Positions 46,074-57,690 of a stretch of DNA of 64,000 bases are shown here, piece by piece; position 1 is the stretch's first letter, and every line of letters starts with the position of its first letter. The position numbers and the translations under genes were made by a program. The notes beneath the pieces were generated by a model. That model made no database searches. It had not been told where the DNA came from and worked only from the letters and a program-made list of their open reading frames with translations. This DNA comes from Euphorbia lathyris (Eukaryota; Streptophyta; Magnoliopsida; Malpighiales; Euphorbiaceae). The DNA lies in assembly GCF_963576675.1 (NCBI RefSeq), contig NC_088915.1, positions 5,833,001 to 5,897,000 of the forward strand, given 5' to 3'.

Positions 46074-46607
46074 GGGTTAAGGTGCAAAAATACTCCTAAT
46101 GTTTTGAATCAGGATCAATTTTACTCCTAATGTCTAAAATGGTGCAATTTTACCCTTAACGTTGGAAGCCAAGAGCAATTTCACCTTAACATTAATAAAT
46201 TGGGTTAATTTGATAAATATTTCATCAAACTGTCTTCTGGATCATGAATCTTGTCATCTACACTTCACACATGCGTCATTTTATCAGTAACAAATCACAA
46301 ACATATGTTGGGATGTAAAAAAATAAATAAAATAAATAAAATATGTCGTCTTTTGTACGAATTGGACAAAAAAATTAAAAAAAATCACCGAATTTTTAAA
46401 TATTAATCTCCAGTTCTATTATTAAATTATAAAACACATGAGTTTTTTTTAGAACGAATTGATATGAAATTTGTGCAAATGAGAGACAAAAATATATGTA
46501 TTTTATAATTGTGTCTGAACGTTAGAGGTAAATTTGCACCATTTTAAATGTTAGGGGTAAAATTGCTTCTCACCCAAAATGTTATGAGTAATTTTGCACC
46601 TTAACCC
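46074..46607. mobile_element. Complete MULE-like MITE, 'gggttaaggtgcaaaa' family (534 bp)
   Basis: Starts GGGTTAAGGTGCAAAA and ends TTTTGCACCTTAACCC, with arms rich in 'acccctaacgtt' words. Flanked by attgatttt (46065-46073 and 46608-46616), a perfect 9-bp duplication. This copy defines the ends of the six or more decayed copies in the SPH region. Confidence 0.88.
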
Positions 46608-46782
46608 ATTGATTTTTATTCATATCATTGTATAAATTAATTTTTAATTTTCAAAATTTAATCAAGGTAATAAAATGATTTTTTTTTTTAATTTTTAAAT
46701 TTAATCAAATTAAAAATAGTTATTCTAAAATGAAGTAATAAAATGAAACTTATCTTTTTACTCTTGACTACTCATAATATTA

Positions 46783-47685
46783 GGGGGCGTTTGGTTCACA
46801 ATGGGTAAGGAAAAATGAATTAAGAAAGGGAACCCAAAGGAAATGAAAGGAATGAGCATTCATACCCCTATGTGTTTGGATATGTTCAGGAAAGGGAATG
46901 CAATTCCACCATATTCCCTTTGTGGATGTTTGGTTCAAATAGCGAATCAAAACTATTTTTTTAATTTCATATATAATAAAAAAAATTCAACTCTTTTACT
47001 ATAGTTTCCATAAAACGTGAAATAACTTCATATATAATCCCAAACAATCCAAAACGTCACTCACTTGCTACCCTTATTGATAATAATATAAAGTTCATAA
47101 AAGTTAAAATTAATCAAAGAAAACGCATAAATATTATATTTAAAAAGAAAATAACTATTTTAAAATAATTAAAAATAAATATTAAAACTGAATAATATGA
47201 TAAAAGAAAAAAATTGGGTCAAAATTATTTTTCAGGGTAAAAAGGTAAAAATAAATAATTATAAGGATCAAAAGTGCAATTAATCTAGTGATAAAAAATA
47301 TAAATAAAAAAATATAAGGATTAAACAAAAATAAAAAAAAGTAAAATTTAGTCAAAAAATATTTTTTGAGTAAAAAAATTAAAAATATATAAAAAATGAA
47401 ATTAATCTAAAGATAAAATGTAAAAATAAAAAAATATAGAAACCAAAATAAAAATAAAAAATAAAATAGGGAGTAAAGTAGAATTTTATAAGGAGTGTAG
47501 GTTAGAAAGAGAGCGGAAAGGGAATCGAAAACCTTAGGGAAAAGTGGGGAATGGGTTAGAGGAGTTAGGGGTAAACCCAAAACTAAAAAATGGCAAAGGG
47601 AATCATTTAATTAGCAAAACAAACACCAACAAGGGAATGAAGCCTCCCCTTTTCCTTACCTGAAACCCCCAAACCAAACGCCCCC
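46783..47685. mobile_element. PIF/Harbinger-like MITE (903 bp)
   Basis: Terminal repeats GGGGGCGTTTGGTT and AACCAAACGCCCCC, flanked by TTA (46780-46782 and 47686-47688). Interior AT-rich and non-coding. Confidence 0.75.
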
Positions 47686-48059
47686 TTATATATTAAAAAT
47701 ACATCAAAAAATATAACAAATATGAGAATTGAACCCATGCCCTCTTTAGTGGGAAGACAATGCATTACCATTATGCTACTTTAAATTTATGTATAATACT
47801 TAAAACATATACAATTTATTTACAAAGCTAAAATTTTTTTGGGCCCCCTTCTAGCTTTGGGCCCTAGGCCGGCGCACCCCGGGCCTAGGTCTAGGGCCGG
47901 CCCTGATTACGATGGAGGTTCATTACCATGTTTGGTTAGTCCAATCATTTTTATCGTAATGGAATCACCATTACACCATTCAATTTTTTCTTCACAAATT
48001 TATGTAATGCGCATTACACACAAAATAGACATGAATCCTCATTATGATTAGCCCTTGTA

Positions 48060-48400
48060 TTTTAATTACTAACAACGAAATATGAAAAAAACATAAAAAC
48101 ATAAAAACCGAAAAAATACGAAAATATGAAAAAACCGAAAACAAAAAAAATGCAAAAAATGAAAAAACATTAAAACGAGAAAAAAATATGACAAACATGA
48201 AAATGGTAAAACGAGAAAAAATGCAAAAAAAACGAAAAAACATGAAAACGAGAAAAAAAAATGAAAAACACGAAAAAAATGTGAAATGAAAAAACGGAAA
48301 AAAAAAACAAGAATGAGAAAAACAATGAAAAATGAAAAAAAAAAGAAATTGAAGAAAACATGAAAATCCGAAATATGCAAAAAAAAAAACATGAAAATTG
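48060..48400. repeat. A-rich low-complexity tract (GAAAAAACATGAAAACG words)
   Basis: Irregular tandem A-rich words. The phenylalanine-rich minus-strand ORFs 47992-48392 are artefacts of this composition. Confidence 0.85.
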
Positions 48401-48576
48401 TATTTAACTAATATAAATATACGAATTGTAATGATAATTGTATTTTATGAATTTTATTAAAATTTGCCAACCAAACATGGTAACGTAATCATGATTCCAT
48501 TCCATTCCATTACACATGTGATTACGTTATAATTTTGATTGCATTACATTGCATTACAACGTACCAAACGGACCCT

Positions 48577-49384
48577 AAAAACTTTTCTATCATCTCTATT
48601 AATAGAGAACATCATTTATTAATAATTTATTATTGAAGAGTCTCTCTCCTCACAACAATTACAATTTTAATGATAAAATAATAAATAATGAGTGAATATA
48701 AGAAGTATTGTTGGAGATGAATTGTCTTAATCACTCTTAAATCACTAAGAATCAATTATTTATATTATATTTAGATAATGCACTGAGAGTCTCTTGGAGA
48801 TGTTGTAACTTAGTTCTAGCATCAGGAACCTTACAAATTGCTTTTAGATTTTTGAAGATTTCGAATCTCTAACATTTGAAACTTTTTACTGGACCGAAAC
48901 AAGTAACCTTACTTTTTTGCATATCTACCTTCTTTTTCTTGTTGGAATTTTTCTCTCTCTAACAATGAAACTTCATCTAGAAAGAATAATTTTTGTCCCC
49001 CTCAAAAATCACATCCCCAATCGGAAAATGGGGACTCCTAATATAGTACTTTTGTAGTGTTATTTGTTAACTTTAGGATTAAATATATATACAGGATAAA
49101 TGGTACTTAGAATAACTTGAAATACGTCATGAGCTTTCCAACAGTATATTATAAGCTCAAACCTGACAAGGGATGACTGAGAAATTAAAGTTTAAAGTGA
49201 ACTAGCTAATACTTGGAATTAATTGCATTTAAATTCTGAAACATTGTAAAAATTTATTTAATTCACAAATTAGTTACATTCAATTAAAATGGTTGTAATA
49301 GTTGGGTTTAATAACATTCAATTGAAACAGTTGTAACTGTTGAGTTTAATTGGATTTAATTGACTGGTTAATTACTTAGATTTA
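48577..49384. other. No gene; SPH-flank repeat from about 49011
   Basis: 48577-49010 shows AT-rich sequence only. From 49011 the sequence matches the SPH-flank repeat at 37100-37400. Confidence 0.5.
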
Positions 49385-49400
49385 TCTGTTTATAATATTT

Positions 49401-50012
49401 TTTTTTAATAAAGGTAGGGACGAGATCAAAGCAGAACCAGACATCCCAATTATGTTGCCACCCCTGGCGACTGCAAGATCAACCTGAATATATTAAAAAA
49501 TGCAAATAGTACAATGAAGAGTTAGAGAGAGCGAAGGTGCGGAATGTTACACAAATCATTGAAAATAAAAGGTAAGCAGAAAGCTGGAGCCGATGGCCAC
49601 CAGATTAAAGCTTGGGCGGAAACCCCGAAACGGGCTAGCGAATCTGTGGCCCTGTTGCCCCCTCGGTATATATGAGTAATGATGATTTCCATGGATGAGC
49701 ACCGGGAGAGACACTGTAACCATTCCTGTCGAATTTCCCAAGGGACGTTGACTGATCGGCTCCGGAGCAGCTGCACGGTGGTAGACGAATCTGATTCTAC
49801 CCAAAGGTGGATCCAATTTTTTTCCCAAGCCAATTCCACAGCAAAAATAATAGCACGTAACTCAGCAATGTGTGCGAAAGTGGATGGGGTGGGGAGAGCA
49901 AAGCAGCCCCCGAGCAAAGCCTCGTCCCGTTCTAAAGATGCCACCCGCGCCGGCACCGCCTGGCGAACCTCCCGTCGAACCATCGGTATTTACTTTAATC
50001 CAACCTGCCGGT
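49401..50012 (-). mobile_element. 5'-truncated LINE (612 bp)
   Basis: On the minus strand it holds the RNase H end of a LINE ORF2, a short 3' UTR with 'ttgggatgtct' as in the longer LINE, and a poly(A) tract at its left end. Flanked by 16-bp target duplications with two mismatches (49385-49400 and 50013-50028), in the SPH-flank repeat. Confidence 0.85.
49522..50005 (-). pseudogene. LINE ORF2 fragment: C-terminal RNase H domain
   Basis: Translation in two frames gives a plant LINE-type RNase H: KVNTDGS start (first catalytic Asp), then after a one-base shift in a G run near 49915, AELRAIIFAVELAWEK (Glu), VESDSS (Asp) and HIYRGGNRATDSLAR (last Asp region), with a WWPSAP tail. Very close in layout to 56770-57246. 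The fragment lacks endonuclease and RT. Confidence 0.85.
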
Positions 50013-50079
50013 TCTGTCTATAATACTTTATCAACGCCTTTATATATGAATAAGGACCGGATTATTTTCTCCAATTCGT

Positions 50080-50167
50080 GATTCTAACTATATTTATTTT
50101 GGGAAAAGATCTTTACATGATGTTGTTATCAACAAAATTGCAAACCATATTCTCACAATAAAACCTT
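50080..50167 (-). pseudogene. S-protein homolog, 5' end fragment
   Basis: Signal-peptide region only (GFIVRIWFAILLITTSCKDLF), with the ATG lost as in 37430-37531. Embedded in the SPH-flank repeat that continues to 50269. Confidence 0.65.
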
Positions 50168-50368
50168 TTTTTTTTGTTGATCTTTGTGATGTTATTTTGG
50201 TATTTAAAGGAAAATTATAAGTTGGTGAATTTAATATAAATATGCAGTAATAAGAAATTTTAAGATTTTGATATGTTATTAAATATATATTATATTCGCT
50301 GAGATGACCTAAGCGCCGCACCCTGCACCGTCAAGGCTCCGCCGCCTGCTTTGATTCCGGCCGCCACC

Positions 50369-53193
50369 ATGGCTGCCTCGGAATCGGCTTTCTCTATCGC
50401 TCATCTATTCTCCCGTGAGGCATTTACTAAACACAGTCGACCGCCTTCCCCAACCATCCCCAGGGATTGCATCTCCCGACTTTTCAGCAGGGATTCTTTC
50501 TCTTCGGCTATGGCTTCTCCGCCCTTGCCATCCCGACCGCCTACTGTCAAGTCTTTCGTCGCTGCTTTCACAGGTCCAGACGATTCGGCTCCAACGCCGG
50601 ACAAGCCCATGATTTCAGAAGAAGGGGGATTTAAGGCTATAAAGATCCAGCAATCAATTTACAACGAACGGATTCAGGCTTGTCAGCACTTGGTAATCGG
50701 TAGAATTACCCTATCCAAGGGAGAGAAGCCCTGGAAACACCAGGATCTTAAGCTCAAATTGAAGAAGATTTGGGGATTGAAGGTTGATTGGAAGCTCATT
50801 TCTCTGGGCCGTGGGTTCTACCACATTATAATGCCAAATGCAGAGGTTATCAGAACGATTTGGGGACAAGGCGCAATTTCTTTACGTCTTGGTATCATGA
50901 GATTCATCCTTTGGTCTCTTAGATTCGACCCGGAAGCTCACAAGTCCACATCAGCTCAGGTATGGGTTCGCTTCTATAATCTTCCATGGGAGTTTTGGGA
51001 TAAACGTATTATGACTAGCATAGCCAGAGCAGTAGGGGTTCCTCTAAGATTTGATAGGAATACTATTGAAGGGGAATTGGGACATTTCGCCAGGATTCTT
51101 ATTGATTTAGACCTTGCGAAGGAATTGCAATACAGGCTTAGAGTTGACACGGACTCATCTATGTAGTGGGTTACTCTGGAGTATGAAACGTTGCCTAACC
51201 TATGCTCCATCTGTCGATCTATTGGTCACTCAGCTATCAATTTTCGTCGGAATCCGGGGAAGGAAGTTAATGTTGAACGGCAGCAGAGAGAGGGTAAACA
51301 AAAGATGAATTCGCCAGTGAAGCTGGGCAGGTCCAAATCGAGGGGTGAGATACCCTTAAATTCTTGGCGCCCAGTTAGCAAAGACCCCAGAAATTCTAAT
51401 TCGTCAATTGAATCCAGCTCAAGGAGGTGGGCAGACTACTCGGCATCAGAGGCAGAATCAGACAGTGAGGAGGTGAATCCTGATGCACATCCGATTCAAA
51501 TTATCCAGGGGCCCCCACCTGCTGCTCATGATGTGCTTTTCAATGGGGCTTGGCCATTTACAGTTCCCCTTGGCATCAATGACCCCCAGGGAGGTTCGTT
51601 TAGCCCAATTACGATTCCCCCGGCTCAGCGGGAGTCTCCGCTCCTGCTGATTACACAAGGTGAGGAGGGATTGTTGAAACACACACATGATTTTGATTTG
51701 ACAAAATTATTTAAGTAATTGATAAAAAATATTCCAACACATTAAATTTAAATGCTTTGATTTATTCATACTAATGTGTTTATTCAATGTTGAGTTTATT
51801 GCTTATAAGACATTATGATAAAGAAAGACTAAAGGCCCATAAGTGGAAATCATGCCCAAGTCAACACATCAAGGCCTCATGGCCCAAGATCTCAAAACGC
51901 GGTCGTTTTGTACAAAGCACAAGCTCAGCATGAAGAAGGATCGAGAAGCCTTCTCTCAATTGCTTCAAGATGAAGCTGCTGAGTGTATCGACAAGAAGTA
52001 CGAGACAGCGGCAGACAAGAACCAACTTCTAGACAAAGTATTTCTACTTTGGGTAAAGTTCAGAAGGCGCAGGAAGCTGTCTGGAAGACTTTGCCAAATA
52101 TGTTGAAACATTCTGTTTACCGGACGAAAAGCTGCCAAGCACTGTCGTGGACAGAAGATGCAAGAATCTCATTGGCCAACGACACTGAGCACGTACTGAG
52201 TGACAACGACAGGAAGCCGTTTCCCTCCAACGGTTATTTCGAAATTCGAAATTACCGGTGCCTCAAGTGTCACTATAAATAGGCCTCTCATTTGCTTCAT
52301 TCGATGCAGATCTTCAATTAGTCGAAACGCTAACCAAATTCATACACGAAGTTCTCTGAGAAAAGCAAAGCGAAAACCTTACACCAATTTCCAATTATTG
52401 TGTAAAAGTCTAGAGTGATTTTCAATCATCTAAAGTGTCTTAGCAATTGTTGTTTAGGACAAACACTTTATCATTTCTAGAAGAATAGAAAGGAGAGGCT
52501 AAGTACTCGGTTATAGTACTCAGCGGTAGATATAGGAGTGAGTAGAGGTATAGAGGAAGGTACTCTTGTATACTCAGCTTGTATTGTAAAAGGTTTCGTG
52601 CTCTACCTTTAAAGAGCTCAGTAGAGAATTCAAAAAGCTCGGACGAGTTCCGGGGACTGAACGTAGGTGGAGAGGCCGAACTAGGATATGTCTGCTGAGT
52701 AACATATTTCTAACCCTTAAACTCCTTTATATATTGCTTGCTATAAAACTGACTAAGTAACGAACTCACGCTGAGTTGAGTGCACTAAGAAGCTGAGTTC
52801 AGGAATAGACTCTAAGTGTTATCTCCTGACTCAAGGAAAGAAACAGACTTAGTCACAAGTTGACTAAGCTTGTGTCTTAAAACTACTTAACGCCGCTGTG
52901 TAAACCTTTTCTTAAGAAAAGAAGTCAGTCTAAACGGACAAAATTTTAAATAGTTCATATCCCCCCATTGGAACTAAACTTGTCATGTTATAAGGGACCA
53001 ACAGGGATGTCAGGAAAATCCTTCCAGTTTGCTGGAGGAGCCGGCCACAAATATTGGAGAGAAAGAAACTGAACAGCCCTGGTCCATTGTCAGTAGGAAA
53101 AAATTAAACAGATCAGAACTCCGAGCTTTCGCAGTAAGCGACAGAGCCGCATGCCCCTTCGTTATCAATGATCACGTTGTTTTGGAATTGTAG
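50369..53193 (+). pseudogene. LINE ORF1: DUF4283 and zinc-knuckle protein, interrupted
   Basis: The ATG at 50369 has an ideal context (GCCGCCACCATGG). Residues about 95-255 form the DUF4283 domain common to plant LINE ORF1 (LVIGRITLSKGEKPW, FYHIIMPNAEVI, WVRFYNLPWEFW). A TAG at 51164-51166 interrupts the frame. It is followed by a zinc knuckle in which the last cysteine is Phe (CSICRSIGHSAINF), so zinc binding is probably lost. The frame is then cut by a solo LTR (51672-53003). Removing that LTR and one copy of its target duplication restores one continuous frame to the TAG at 53191, overlapping the ORF2 start by 26 nt. RNA-binding chaperone role is inferred from the family. Confidence 0.85.
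51672..53003. mobile_element. Solo LTR, copia-type (1332 bp)
   Basis: TGTTG...CAACA ends, flanked by gggat (51667-51671 and 53004-53008). No primer site or polypurine tract adjoins it, so it is a solo LTR left by recombination. A TATA-like 'ctataaata' is at 52272-52280 and plus orientation is likely. ORFs 51843-52418 are not supported. Confidence 0.9.
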
Positions 53194-56100
53194 AGGTATT
53201 GGGAACCACAGAACTCAAAGAGCCTTAAAGCTTCTGTGTCAAACTTATCGACCTGATCTTCTTTGCATCTCTGAGCCTATGGTTGACTTCTCTACGATCC
53301 CGGACGGATTTTGGTCCTCCATTGGTATGTACTTCGTTGCAGGTAATATCCCTTCCTCACTTTGGCCGTTTGCTAGAGACCCTAGCAATGTCTCTCTTAT
53401 CAGTTGTCATCATTAATTTATTACAATGTCACTGCAATTTGGTAGCTCTATTATGAAAATTGGTATGATTTATGGTAGCACTTCTGCAAATGAAAGATGT
53501 GATTTATGGGAGGGTCTCTCTTATATTGACAGTAATTCGCCTTGCCTGATTATTGGTGATTTCAACGCCGTTACTGGGGCTCACGAGAAATCTGGAAACC
53601 CCCCCTCCTCTCACTCTTGCAGGGAATTTCGTAATTTTATTAATGATTACAATTTGCTTGACATTGAGGCCGCGGGTCAGTTTTACACTTGGTTGGACAG
53701 GGCGTTGGGTAATTCTGAATTCATTGATCTTTGGGACTCGGTAAACTACTGTGCGTTGGCCCGTTACAGATCTGATCACAGTCCGCTCCTCTTAGATTGT
53801 AAGACACCGGCTCCAAGGATTTCTAGATTCTGGTTCCACTCTATGTGGTTGTCTCATCCTTCTCTGAAGGAAGTAATCAAGTCTCATTGGGCCTCCTCCT
53901 CTCTCTCGTTGCCCCCAGGGCAGCTGCTCTGTCACAAATTCCGCACTCTTCGGCCGGTACTACGGAATTGGAATAAAACTGTATTCAGCAGGGTTGACCA
54001 TAATATCAAACTCGCATAATCACGAATTTCAGAACTTCAGAAGCAGATTTCTGATTCAGGCTAGTCGGTTGAAGTCTCTGATCAGGAAACAACAGCTAGG
54101 GAAAACCTTGATATCCAGCTTCAACGTCAGGAATGTTTGTACCGTGAGAAATGTCGTGCTAAGTGGTTAGCCGAGGGAGATCGCAACACCGCTTTCTTTC
54201 ACAGGGCAGCTAAGGTAAGGAAAATTCAATCACACTGTAATTCCCTTATTATTTCTGGTGATCAGCCTACCTTCGATCAAGAGGAAATTACTACACATGC
54301 AGTGGACTTCTTCTCCACTCTGTTCCGCAGCGAAAGGGGGGCTAGCAATCTTTCACAGGTGTCTGAGGTCGTTCTGGTGATAGTCACCAATGATGACAAT
54401 GAATTTCTCACTGCTAAGCCTAGCGCACAGGATATCAGAAACACGGCTTTCAGTATGAGTGCGGATAGTGCTCCGGGTCCGGACGGATTCGGTGGCGCAT
54501 TCTATCAACATTTTTGGGATGTAATCAGCGAGGATGTCTGTAACATGGTCTATGCATTTTTCTCTAATGGTTGTATCTTCTCTAGGCTTAACTCCAACCT
54601 AATGGCTCTTCTTCCAAAAACACAAGGGGCGAACAGGATTGAGAACTTCAGGCCTATTGTAATGAGCAATTTCTCATTCAAGATCATTTCAAAAATTCTA
54701 GCGGATCGGCTAGCAGGGATCGCAGCTCGGATTGTTTCCCCGAACCAATTTGTTTTCATCAAGGACCGCAGTATTCACCAGTGCATCGCGGCTGCCTCAG
54801 AAGGTATAAACATGCTTGATAGGCGTGTCTATGGGGGTAATATGGCATTAAAAATTGACATTCGGAAGGCATTCGACACCGTAGATTGGAATTTCTTATT
54901 AGCCGTGCTTGAAGCTTTTGGGTTCTCTTTACAATTTAGAGATTGGATTCTGAATATTCTATCCTCTTCGCGCATATCAGTTTTAATTGGTGGTCAGGCT
55001 AAAGGGTACTTTGGCTGTTCGAGGGGGGTCATGCAGGGGGGTCCGCTCTCGCCTATCTTATTCGGGCTGGCAGAGGGTTTTTTCTCCCGATGGATCGTAA
55101 AAATGGAAGAGAGTGGTCGGTTCGCACCAATGAATTACACCAGTAACTCGCTTTTTCCTTCTCATCTTCTATATGAGGATGATATGCTGGTCTTTTGCAA
55201 GGCTACTATGAATAATGCTAAAGTCCTAAAATAAATTTTTCGGTTCTATGGGGACATTGCAGGTCAGGAGGTCAGTTGGGGTAAATCAAATGTGTATTTT
55301 GGGAAGCAGGTTTCTCGGGTCAGGGGGAATAGGCTTGCTACTTTCCTTGGTATCTGCATGGATTGTCTGCCCTTCCTTTATCTTGGCGTCCCGCTGTTCA
55401 AGAGAGCCCCAAAAGCGCGCTATTTTTGTAGTATGGCCGATAAGTTTATTTCTAAGTTCAGCAATTGGAAGGGAACTGCCCTCTCGCTGGCGGGTCGACT
55501 ATCTTTGATTAACTCGGCAATAACGGGTTCTATTGTACACTCTTTTTTCGTCTATAAATGGCCGACCAGTGTCATTCGGCGGATTAATAAAGCGGTGAGG
55601 AATTTTTTATGGAGTGTTTGTGTTGATAAAAGGAAACTAATCTGTGTTAATTGGAAGGTCTGTTGTCTCCGTATTAAGGAAGGCGGCCTTGGCATGAAAA
55701 ATTTTGGGATTTTTAATTCTTCGCTGCTTGGGAAGATCTGTTGGAGTTTGATTCAAGGGAACGGGTTTTTGATTGAGCTATTGAAACAGAGACTCTTCAC
55801 GGCTTCCGGCAATCCAAAAGGTTGCATCTCCCCTTCTTCCATTTGGGCTTCTTGCAAGACAATGTTTTTGGTCATTAACAACAGTACTCGGTGGTGGGTT
55901 GGGAGTATTTCGTCACTGAAATTCTGGACAAGTCGTTGGATAACCCCGACAATTGCCGATCGGCTCTTAATTCCAATTGTAGCTCAACGGCACCTAAATG
56001 AGTCGGTTGAGGATTATCTTTCCGGCAATGCTTGGGAGAGGCTTGATCAGTTGCCCGCTGACCTACAATTTCAGATTGAACAAATTCAGTGGGGCCGCGA

Positions 56101-57246
56101 CGTGAACGACGTCTGTGTTTGGGAGCCAAGTAAGACAGGCCACCTCACGGTCAAAAACCTCTACGCTTCGCTCAGCGGTTCGGTTCCGGGGAGTAGTTGG
56201 ACGCGGTTAATTTGGGGGAAGAACATCCCACCATCTCGGTCTGTTACCTGCTGGAGGGTACTGCATGGAAGAATTCCTACTCTTGACAGTCTATAGAACC
56301 GCGGGATTCAGCTAGCTTCACGATGCGTCTTGTCTTGCTCAAGCTCGGAAATGATAGACCACCTATTTGTGAGCTGCACTTTCTCGGCTGAGCTTTGGCG
56401 AAAGCTTTGCTGTCTGTTCTAGATAAACATACCTAATAGCACGGACATAACCGCCTTTTTCACTAACATTTGTTATGCTAATTTTGGCTCGCAGGTAAGA
56501 AACATTTGGCGAGCCGCTGTCGTTGGTTGCATTTGGCTAATTTTGTGTACGAGAAACAAAGCTATCTTCGACTCCGAGCCCCTTTCAATCCAAAACTCCT
56601 TCATTATGCTTCGTTTAGCTATTCATGAGGCGAACAACGGATTATATGGATTCTGCAGCACTAGTTCTGATCGTCGGGTTCTTGAGGACCTTCAATTCAA
56701 CCCGCGGCCTCCGCCAGCTCCAAACATTATGGTTGTCCGTCGGAATTCCCCCCCTATGGCTGGCTAAAGGTGAATACAGATGGCTCGGCACTTGGAAGCC
56801 CAGGTCTTGCAGGTGCAGGCAGGATCTTTCGCACTCACAGGGGCTTCGCTAGAGGTTGTTTTGCCTTCTCCATCCCAGAATCTTTTGCTTATATAGCAGA
56901 ACTAAGGGCAATTATCTTTGCCGTGGACGTGGCGTGGGAAAAGGGGTGGCACTGCCTCTGGATTGAGTCGGACTCATCTTATGCTGTTAGTTTATTGCGG
57001 TCTCGTTCAACCTCGGTTCCCTGGACCATCCGGCAAGATTGGCTGCAATGCCTGTCTCAATGCTCGGGAATGATGATTGCCGTGTCCCACATCTACCGTG
57101 AAAGGAACAGGGCTGCCGACGCCTTAGCAAAATACGAGCTTACAATCCCCGCCTCGGACGTCTGTTGGTGGCCCGCGGCACCGGTTTTCTGTAATTCATT
57201 TATTTCTGACGACATCCACAATCTTTGTCAGTTTCGTGGTTCATAG
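53168..57246 (+). pseudogene. LINE ORF2: endonuclease, reverse transcriptase, RNase H (degraded)
   Basis: One frame from ATG 53168 carries, in order: an APE-type endonuclease (LFWNCRGIGN start, IIGDFNAV, SDHSPLLLD at 53774), the RT (RPIVMSNFSFKIISKILADR, KIDIRKAFDTVDW near 54850-54890, GVMQGGPLSPILF, catalytic box YEDD at 55172-55183 instead of the usual Y/FADD), and a zf-RVT-like region (56300-56410). A final RNase H follows (NTDGS, AELRAI, ESDSS, RNRAADALAK). In-frame stops are at 53414, 54017, 54062, 55232, 56294 and 56420. A C run at 56748-56754, one base short, shifts the RNase H into another frame. The enzyme would nick target DNA and copy LINE RNA; this copy cannot make it. Confidence 0.9.
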
Positions 57247-57403
57247 TTCAGCTTTTACTTTCATTTTGTTACTCTTCTTGTAAACTCTCTCCATTTTTTA
57301 TTTTATTTATTCATTCGGGTTTGCCTTGTTAGCGGCTGGGGTGCCAACCTAGTTGGGATGTCAGTCATAACTTGGTATCATCCCCACCTTCATTCAAAAA
57401 AAA

Positions 57404-57690
57404 GAAAATTTTCCATGTATATTTAATATGCAAATTAATTGTATTTCTTTAATAGTTTAATACTTTTGTTATTCGTGTTCATGTATATCAATTAATATGC
57501 AAATTAACATTAATTGTTTATCTTTGACCAATAGATTTTTACTATTTCTGATTTTTATTATATTTTAGGAGTTAATTGTTTTTTTTTCTTTGGTAAGTTT
57601 TGTAGTGGATTTAGTGGGGAAAATGGTGAAGAATATGGAAGAATTAAAGTGTGAGTTGTTAGGAAAAAAAATGTAATATAGTATTTTTTA
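57404..57690. repeat. SPH-flank repeat, continuation
   Basis: Resumes the sequence interrupted by the LINE at 50269, matching 37630-37920. No gene. Confidence 0.7.

Larger units (their letters stand above)
45992..47905. mobile_element. hAT element, non-autonomous (1914 bp)
   Basis: Terminal repeats CAGGGCCGGTCCTG and, complemented, CAGGGCCGGCCCTA; flanked by attacgat (45984-45991 and 47906-47913), the 8-bp duplication expected of hAT. No transposase. Contains two further MITEs. Confidence 0.88.
45944..48576. mobile_element. Outer foldback DNA transposon hosting three others
   Basis: Left end GGTCCCGTCATGCTGTAATG and, complemented, right end GGTCCGTTTGGTACGTTGTAA. Inner arms share 'gtaatggaat', 'gattacgtt' and 'ccatgtttggtt' words. 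Interrupted by the hAT at 45992. TSD is short or unclear (taa/cta). About 45838-48809 may be a still older 'agcatctcc...ggagatg' MITE around it. Confidence 0.55.
50270..57404 (+). mobile_element. Near full-length L1-type LINE with solo LTR inside
   Basis: Contains a short GC-rich 5' UTR, ORF1, ORF2 with endonuclease, RT, zinc-finger-like and RNase H domains, a 3' UTR of about 150 bp and a poly(A) tail (57395-57403). The flanking SPH repeat on both sides matches 37600-37650 uninterrupted, showing the insertion point. A clean target duplication was not found and the left end (50270 or about 50299) is uncertain. Several stops and a frameshift make it inactive. Confidence 0.88.

Noticed and set aside
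47992..48392. Phe-rich membrane-like proteins on the minus strand
   Set aside because: Direct translation of an A-rich low-complexity tract.
50261..50299. Possible LINE target duplication around 'gaaatttt'
   Set aside because: The right-hand flank matches only partly and merges with the poly(A) tail, so no exact duplication can be claimed.
51843..52418. ORFs inside the solo LTR
   Set aside because: Overlapping frames in an LTR with exact TSD; no domain and no initiation support.
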